From: Auxenochlorella pyrenoidosa
Taxonomy: Eukaryota > Chlorophyta > Trebouxiophyceae > Chlorellales > Chlorellaceae
NCBI GenBank assembly: GCA_001430745.1
Contig: KQ481937.1
Span: forward strand, 118,044 to 141,816
DNA: 23,773 bases
Direction of reading: 5' to 3'
Of the stretch, positions 21,038 through 23,773 are shown piece after piece. The stretch's first letter is position 1. Every line of letters begins with the position of its first letter. The notes under the pieces are model-generated. The model saw nothing but the letters and a program-made list of their open reading frames with translations, made no database searches and was not told where the DNA came from. Made by a program: the position numbers and the translations under genes.

Positions 21038-22905
21038 TCATGACATCCAGTCTGCAAGGCTGTTCAGGTACAGGCGCACATCTGTGTACGAACCTGCAGG
21101 GAGGTGAGGCAAGAGCTGCCTGTCAGACAAGGTAAGGGCACACGCAAGCGGGCAAGCTGCACCAGCAAATCGTGCAGCGTCCGTTCCGCACTCGAGCTGG
21201 CCGGCCGACCCAGGTGGCCACCCACCATAGTTGGCCTTGTCGCAGTCAGGGCCCACAGAAACCACGCCCACAATCGTTGCAGCGCCGGTGATGTAGTCTC
21301 GGAGGTAGAGGGGGCCGCCTGCGGGGGGTGTTCAGCAAAGGGCCATGCCAGGCGTGGGTGGGGCGAGGGCGGTGGTGGAAGCGCCCCCTTCCCGGCCCGG
21401 CACTTGGCAAGGCAGTGTGAGGCAGGGTGACCCTCCCAGGGTCTGTTCCACTGAGGAGCAGGCAACACTATGGAGCGTACCCGAGTCGCCTGCGCAGCTG
21501 TTTGCGCCATTCACGTTGTTGACGCCGCAGATGGTGTCGGTGAACGACGGCGAGGGGCAGGTGCCGGGCGCGCCAGGGCTGGCAAAGTCAAACGGCGCCG
21601 CATACTGCAGCTGCGCATACAGCAGCGTGTCGCTGGCGGGCAGGCTCTCGTCGCTGCCGGTGCGGCCCCAGCCCGCCACCTCCAGCGCCTGCCCGGGGGC
21701 CAGCTGCATGTCGGCGGCGGGCAGCTGGATAGGCTGCGCGTCTGGCACGGGGGATGCCAGGCGGATGACGGCGATGTCGTAGTTGGGGCCCAGGGGCGAG
21801 TCGACAGAGCCGTCGGAGAAGTCATCGTTCTGGCGGGTGAGGGCGGCGGGGTCGTAGCCTGCAGGACGCAGGGGCACCAGGGAACGCTGCTCGGGGAGGA
21901 GCACAAGGTAAACTGGTCATGCCTCGAGCCCGCCAACAGTTCTCGCCACCCTGCCTGGCACTACACTCATGCGCCATGCCACAGCCCCACTCACTGGGGT
22001 GCACCATCAGGCTGGCCGCCTGGTACGGCGCCCCCTGCACCTCCAGCACCAGCGCGCCGCCAGGCACCATGCTGCCGTCCTCCATCTTTAGGCAGTGCGC
22101 GGCTGCAGGCAGCCAGATGAAGCGGAGCATGCCGCTTTTTAAGGGTTGTGCTGCCGTCTGTTGTGTGTGCGTGCCAAAGCTGTGCTAAAGCATGCGGCCT
22201 GCCCGCCAGCGCCGGCAAGCACACGCTGCGATTAGCTCTGTGCAGCGCGAAGGGCCTGCACCCCCTCACCCGTCACCACTGCATCAGGCGCCACCAGGGT
22301 TCCGCCGCACATGTGCTCTAAGGTCACTTGCCCGGTGGTTGTGTCCTGAAACCAGGCTTTCATGTCGACCTGCAGGTGGGGCTGGCGGGGCTTGCTTGGC
22401 TGAAATCGTGGGGCTGCGCTTTTTTAGTGCCAGCACGCAAGGGTGCGGGCAGCTGCAGGCCACCAGCCCACTGGCCGGCCCTCACCATCCAGTCAAACAT
22501 GCCGGCAGGGGCGGGCTGTCCATTGTAGATGTCGGCTGCGACATCCACAGAGGCAGGCTGTGGTGCGGGTGCATCGTGCAAGTGGCGTGCTGCACGAGCG
22601 GTAACGAGCGGGGCTGGTCGAAGGGTTGAACCGGGCATGCTGGTGGCGGGTGTGTGCAAGCATTGTATGAAGCCGCGCAAACAGCATGGGAACAGCATGA
22701 CCAAGAAGCAACCAAGCGTTCTTTCAGGGGCTCGCATTCACCAGACGCGCTGGCGGCGTATGCGCGGCAGGTGCAAGGCAACAGCGGTGGGAGGGCTTGC
22801 AGTCGTGCTGCGGCGGGTGGATGACTTGCCTGCCGCCCATGGTGTGTTATAAAGAACCAGCAGCACCAGCAAGGCTGCGGTGCGAAGGCCCTGGAGGCAG
22901 AGCAT
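21038..22905 (-). CDS. Secreted S1-family serine protease, copy 3
   Basis: Exons 5' to 3': 22905-22830, 22589-22486, 22369-22270, 22102-21995, 21858-21481, 21318-21226, 21093-21038 (TGA); 304 aa, all phases agreeing. ATG 22905 opens a signal peptide (TAALLVLLVLYNTPWAA). A pro-region rich in Ala, Pro and His leads to IYNG (46-49), preceded by Asp45. Catalytic triad: H96 in TAAHC, D157 in NYDIAV, S255 in AGDSGGP; position 189 is Asn249. Exons 4 and 5 together (486 nt) equal exon 3 of copy 2 in length, showing the intron difference is exact. The first intron has a GC donor. The surface loop before the last exon (SVGPDCDKANYG) differs from copy 2 and could change substrate preference. Confidence 0.94.
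21580..21858 (-). repeat. Near-identical coding block shared with protease copy 2
   Basis: Partner of 18937-19215, with two differences in 279 bp by eye. Its upstream edge is the 5' end of exon 5 (21858), where copy 3 has an intron and copy 2 does not; the intron and the preceding exon do not match at that level. Confidence 0.88.
22590..22829 (-). other. GC-AG first intron of protease copy 3
   Basis: The donor is CAG|GCAAGT, the best form of a GC donor, and the acceptor GTGCAG|CA. It joins PWAA to RHLHDAP in phase 1. Confidence 0.8.
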
Positions 22906-23646
22906 AGCCAAGAGTTAGCGGAGGGTTGGTTCGGAGTGGGTTCGGGAAGCAAGGTGGAACGTTGTGGTTCAATTGATTATGAGCGGCGTCAGAAGGGTGA
23001 TTGATTCTCCACACTCTCTCGCTTAGCAGCTGCCTTGCCGCGTAGTACACGGCTGGTACACGGCTAGGTCCGGCTTCCTCCAAACTCCCCATCCGCAGCC
23101 AGCCACCAGAAGAAGAAGAACACGAGCTTCCTTCCACACGGGGTCCAGCTTTCGGTGACGGTCGCCCGTGCACCTCTCCTGCCAGCGGTGCAGACACCAC
23201 TGCAGCTGCATTGCGTGGTCTGAAACCGTGCCGTCATGTGCACTCAAAACCCACACATGGCTGCTTTGTAAGCGTCGACTGTCAAGTTTCATGTGAGAAT
23301 GTCCAGCTAAAAACACCGCTTGCAGTGTGCCGCCTACAGCCACCTGCCTCCACACCTCCAGGGCACTGCGGTCACTGCGGTGCCCAGCCAGGGGCTGCGG
23401 CTGTTAATGCAGAAATTCGACAGCTCAGAGGCAGTCTAACTACCAGCTCAAGAACGAGGAGAGCAGGATAGCATGGTCGTGGAAATGTGAGGAGGAGAGA
23501 GCAGCAAGATGACAAGCAAGGATGTTGAACAAAACCCGGGTGCCGCTGTGGGTATGAAGGCTGTGTCAGAGAAACACAGGGCAGCCCCGATAGTTGGATG
23601 TGGCACAAAGAGCAGGGCACACCAGCATGGCAGCCGCGCGCAGGCA
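22906..23646. other. Interval upstream of protease copy 3
   Basis: It should contain the promoter of copy 3 (reading left from 22905) and the 3' UTR of the gene ending at 23647. No gene, RNA or clear TATA element is seen. Confidence 0.5.
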
Positions 23647-23773
23647 TCATGCTGCGGCATGCTGCTGCTGCTGCTGCTGCGCACAGCCTGCGGCGCCCCC
23701 CTCCTCCTCGGGCGTCTTGCACTTCTTGATGGACCTGTGGTGGTGGTGGTGGTGGTGGTGTGTGTGTGTGGGT
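23647..23773 (-). CDS. C-terminal fragment of a gene entering from the right (partial)
   Basis: The minus frame reads RSIKKCKTPEEEGGAAGCA, then six Gln, His, three Ala and TGA (23649-23647). The stretch before it (23760-23737) would be eight His codons, but the CCACCACAG at its end could equally be an intron acceptor, making coding begin at about 23734. The charged KKCKTPEEE part looks like a natural protein end. The His and Gln runs come from trinucleotide repeats. Function cannot be told from so few residues. Confidence 0.45.
   Translation of the reverse strand, partial: PTHTHHHHHHHHRSIKKCKTPEEEGGAAGCAQQQQQQHAAA

Noticed and set aside
21470..22120. Plus-strand 216-codon frame
   Set aside because: Shadow of the minus-strand protease exons 4 and 5.
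1..23773. tRNA, rRNA, transposon ends or long terminal repeats
   Set aside because: None were recognised by eye on either strand; a dedicated RNA and repeat search was not possible.

Overview
This is nuclear DNA from a eukaryote with GC-rich genes split by many short spliceosomal introns. Most introns are GT-AG with CTGCAG- or CGCAG-type acceptors. Six protein genes can be assembled exon by exon, with phases that agree at every junction, and at least five of the products begin with a signal peptide. The GC-rich exons, the proline-serine-rich extracellular linker and the mix of secreted proteins suggest a green alga, most likely a Chlorella-like trebouxiophyte. That placement is inference from style, not a database match.

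Layout from left to right. (1) 1-4475, plus: the 3' part of a secreted-type cysteine-rich protein. It has ten 41-residue, eight-cysteine repeats, mostly one per 123-bp exon, then a myxobacterial-like Cys motif, a beta-rich domain and a Cys-rich tail. (2) 4476-6276: no convincing gene. (3) 6277-9206, plus: a nine-exon M12-type zinc metalloprotease of 555 aa with a proline-rich linker and a C-terminal six-cysteine, knottin-like module. (4) About 9803-11152: probably a minus-strand gene, unresolved. (5) 11256-14543, plus: a 15-exon, 370-aa secreted glycerophosphodiester phosphodiesterase. (6) 15341-22905, minus: a tandem array of three chymotrypsin-fold (S1) serine proteases of 297, 307 and 304 aa. 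(7) 23647-23773, minus: the last codons of another gene entering from the right.

Most products are predicted to act outside the plasma membrane: two protease classes, a phosphodiester hydrolase and a disulfide-rich repeat protein. The neighbourhood therefore looks like a cluster of extracellular or cell-wall functions, perhaps for wall remodelling or nutrient scavenging. No operon logic applies; each gene should have its own promoter.

The most informative part is the protease array. The middle copy precisely lacks three introns that the right copy has. The middle and right copies share a 279-bp coding block with only two differences, while the exons around it have diverged. Both carry a GC-AG first intron where the left copy has GT-AG. 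All three have Asp, not Lys or Arg, before the presumed mature N-terminus.
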